This document shows positions 3,568 through 5,064 of a stretch of 5,064 nt of DNA, in pieces. The DNA is from Chloroflexota bacterium (GTDB taxonomy: Bacteria; Chloroflexota; Dehalococcoidia; DSTF01; JACRBR01). Each line of letters starts with the position of its first letter. Positions within the stretch are counted from its first letter, which is position 1. The notes under the pieces were generated by a model. It was given only the letters and a program-made list of their open reading frames with translations, had not been told where the DNA came from and ran no database searches. The stretch lies in the NCBI GenBank assembly GCA_021813085.1, contig JAKAMA010000211.1, forward strand, positions 1 to 5,064. Direction: 5' to 3'. A program made the position numbers and the translations under genes.

Positions 3568-5064
3568 GCGATCTCGCCGGCGCGCGCGCGCCCGGCGCGG
3601 CCGCGGAGCGTGCCGTCAACGCGGACGCGCCGGACGGCTGGCAACGCATCGGCCGCGGCGCCGCACTCGTCGTGGCCGGCGGCTGGGTCGGCTACTTCCT
3701 GTTCACCGGCATGCCGCAGCTCACCCTCGAGGTGTACCCGCGCACGGTGACGCTGCACATCCTCATCGGCGCGCTCGCCGCCGCGTACGTCGCCTGGCTC
3801 GCGGCATCGCGCCGCCTGCCGGGCGGGACGCCGCTCGACCTCGCGCTGCTGGGCTTCATCGCCGCCTACGCCGTCGCGACGTACACGTCGCTGTACTGGC
3901 GCGTGAGCCTCGAACAGACGCTCATGGTGGGGGCGGCGATCATCGTCTTCTACGCCCTCGCGGGGCTGCCGGGGCTGAGCGCGGCGCAGCTCGCCCGCGC
4001 GCTGATGCTGGTGGGCGCCGCGCTCTCGCTCTACGCGCTCTGGGTCGTCGGCAACGACTACGCCGACTATCTCCGGCTGACGCGCAGCGTCGAGGGCCTG
4101 CACGCGAGCAACATCTTTCCGCCGACGGTGCCACGCGTGCACGACGTCAGCGACAACCCGAACATCCTGGCGATGCTGCTGGTGCTCGTCATGCCGTTCT
4201 ACGCGCTGACGGTGTACCGCGCGCCATCGCGATGGGAGCGCGTGGCCGCGGCCGGCGGCGTGGTCGCCGGCGCGATGGCGCTCTTCCTGACGCTCTCGCG
4301 CGGTGGCTGGGCCGGCGCCGCCACGGGCATCGCGCTGGCCCTCGCCGGCGCGTGGATCACGATGCGCGTCGCCGAACAGGAAGGGGCGGGCAAGCCGCCG
4401 CGCTGGGGCGACGCGCTCCCGCGGGGCCTGACGCCGACCGCCATTGCCGCGATCGGCGGCGCGCTCGCGCTCGTCGCCTTCGGCACGCTGGCGTTCCTCG
4501 CGCGGTCGTCGACGCGGCCGGGCTGGCTGTTCCGCAGCTCGCTGTCACCGCGCGAGGATGCCTGGAGCACCGGCTGGCACATCTTCCGCGACCATCTCTG
4601 GACGGGCGCCGGGCCCAACACCTTCGGCCTGCTCTACAACCAGTACAGCGGCAAGTTCCCGGTGCACACGCTGCACGCCCACAACGGCTTCCTCCAGCTC
4701 GCCGACGACACGGGCCTGCTCGGCATCGCCGCCCTGGCCGCGCTCGTCGCGGCGGCGGGCTACATGCTGTATCGCACGTGGCGCGAGGGCGCGGTGGAGC
4801 AGCGGCTGCTGGCGGTGGCCTGCGCCGCCGCACTGATCGGCTTCGGCGTGCACAACATCGTCGATGCCGGGAACATCTGGAAGGCGCCGGCGATCGCGCT
4901 CGCGCTCGTCGGCGCGATCATCGCGCGCAACTACCTCGAGCGGCCGGCGCGCGCGGAGGCCACGGGGGCGGGGAGCCGCCTCGACGGCCGTGCGGCCCGC
5001 CTGGGGCGCCGCCTCGCACCGCTGGCGCCGCGCGTCGCGCTGCTGGCGCTGATCGCCGTGCCGT
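3564..5064 (+). CDS. O-antigen ligase/polymerase-like membrane protein (Wzy_C), 3' end outside the window
   Basis: The frame from ATG 3564 runs 500 codons without a stop to the window edge, so the gene is partial. The product is polytopic: hydrophobic segments near residues 31-49, 63-81, 91-109, 118-136, 143-162, 200-217, 227-244, 248-268, 290-313, 384-403, 414-432, 440-455, and another starting at 489. Wzy_C-type features are DNPNILA (198-204), LTLSRGGWAG (242-251) with R246, WSTGWHIFRDHLWTGAGPNTF (334-354) opening a long outer loop, and HAHNGFLQLADDTGLLG (371-387) with H371 and H373. These enzymes move undecaprenyl-diphosphate-linked glycans: ligases (WaaL) onto lipid A core or other acceptors, polymerases (Wzy) onto growing chains. 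Which of these this is cannot be told. A basic Arg/Ala linker (459-488) precedes a further membrane segment, hinting at a C-terminal extension. The start lacks a ribosome site and overlaps the leader ORF stop as ATGA. Confidence 0.88.
   Translation, partial: MSDLAGARAPGAAAERAVNADAPDGWQRIGRGAALVVAGGWVGYFLFTGMPQLTLEVYPRTVTLHILIGALAAAYVAWLAASRRLPGGTPLDLALLGFIAAYAVATYTSLYWRVSLEQTLMVGAAIIVFYALAGLPGLSAAQLARALMLVGAALSLYALWVVGNDYADYLRLTRSVEGLHASNIFPPTVPRVHDVSDNPNILAMLLVLVMPFYALTVYRAPSRWERVAAAGGVVAGAMALFLTLSRGGWAGAATGIALALAGAWITMRVAEQEGAGKPPRWGDALPRGLTPTAIAAIGGALALVAFGTLAFLARSSTRPGWLFRSSLSPREDAWSTGWHIFRDHLWTGAGPNTFGLLYNQYSGKFPVHTLHAHNGFLQLADDTGLLGIAALAALVAAAGYMLYRTWREGAVEQRLLAVACAAALIGFGVHNIVDAGNIWKAPAIALALVGAIIARNYLERPARAEATGAGSRLDGRAARLGRRLAPLAPRVALLALIAVP

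Noticed and set aside
3261..4142. 293-codon minus-strand open frame through the heptamer array into the ligase region
   Set aside because: Antisense to the ligase-like gene, with the repeat array translated as low-complexity RQTT/NRQ runs; no domain.
4199..4853. Several minus-strand open frames of 100-160 codons inside the ligase gene
   Set aside because: All are antisense to a continuous 500-codon frame with membrane segments and Wzy_C motifs.

Overview
This is a very GC-rich bacterial window with strongly G/C-ending codons. It holds five protein genes of ordinary families, one candidate leader peptide, and intergenic gaps unusually rich in short repeats and hairpins. The host cannot be named from the sequence. 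High GC, an RNHCP protein, Shine-Dalgarno-less (SD-less) starts with -10-like boxes next to the start codon, and period-7 microsatellites would fit a high-GC Chloroflexota or an actinobacterium; this is inference with low confidence. I see no phage, transposase, CRISPR, tRNA or rRNA.

Layout: (1) 25-927, minus, a YdjC/ChbG/HpnK-type carbohydrate deacetylase. (2) 928-1034, a spacer with a possible leaderless promoter and two facing arrays of degenerate 7-bp units that fold into a hairpin. (3) 1035-1397, minus, a small RNHCP-domain zinc-binding protein. (4) 1398-1800, a divergent 403-bp gap with a family of GTAGC-tagged palindromes centred on CTTCAG, plus a separate 12-bp-stem hairpin touching the next ribosome-binding site. 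(5) 1801-2715, plus, a divergent glycerophosphodiester phosphodiesterase-like protein. (6) 2690-3229, minus, a DUF192 lipoprotein that overlaps gene 5 tail to tail by 26 bp. (7) 3230-3563, a second divergent gap with an 11-bp-stem hairpin, nine 7-bp tandem repeats, an extended -10 promoter, an SD and a 21-codon leader ORF. (8) 3564 to the window end, plus, a Wzy/WaaL O-antigen-ligase-like polytopic membrane protein, truncated by the window edge.

The genes do not form one pathway. The ligase-like protein points to surface polysaccharide. The deacetylase and the phosphodiesterase could act on glycan or glycerophosphodiester substrates, but nothing in the layout ties them together. I found no convincing new multi-gene system. 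The most notable content is non-coding: two heptad-repeat islands, the palindrome cluster, and the leader-peptide/ATGA arrangement ahead of the ligase gene.
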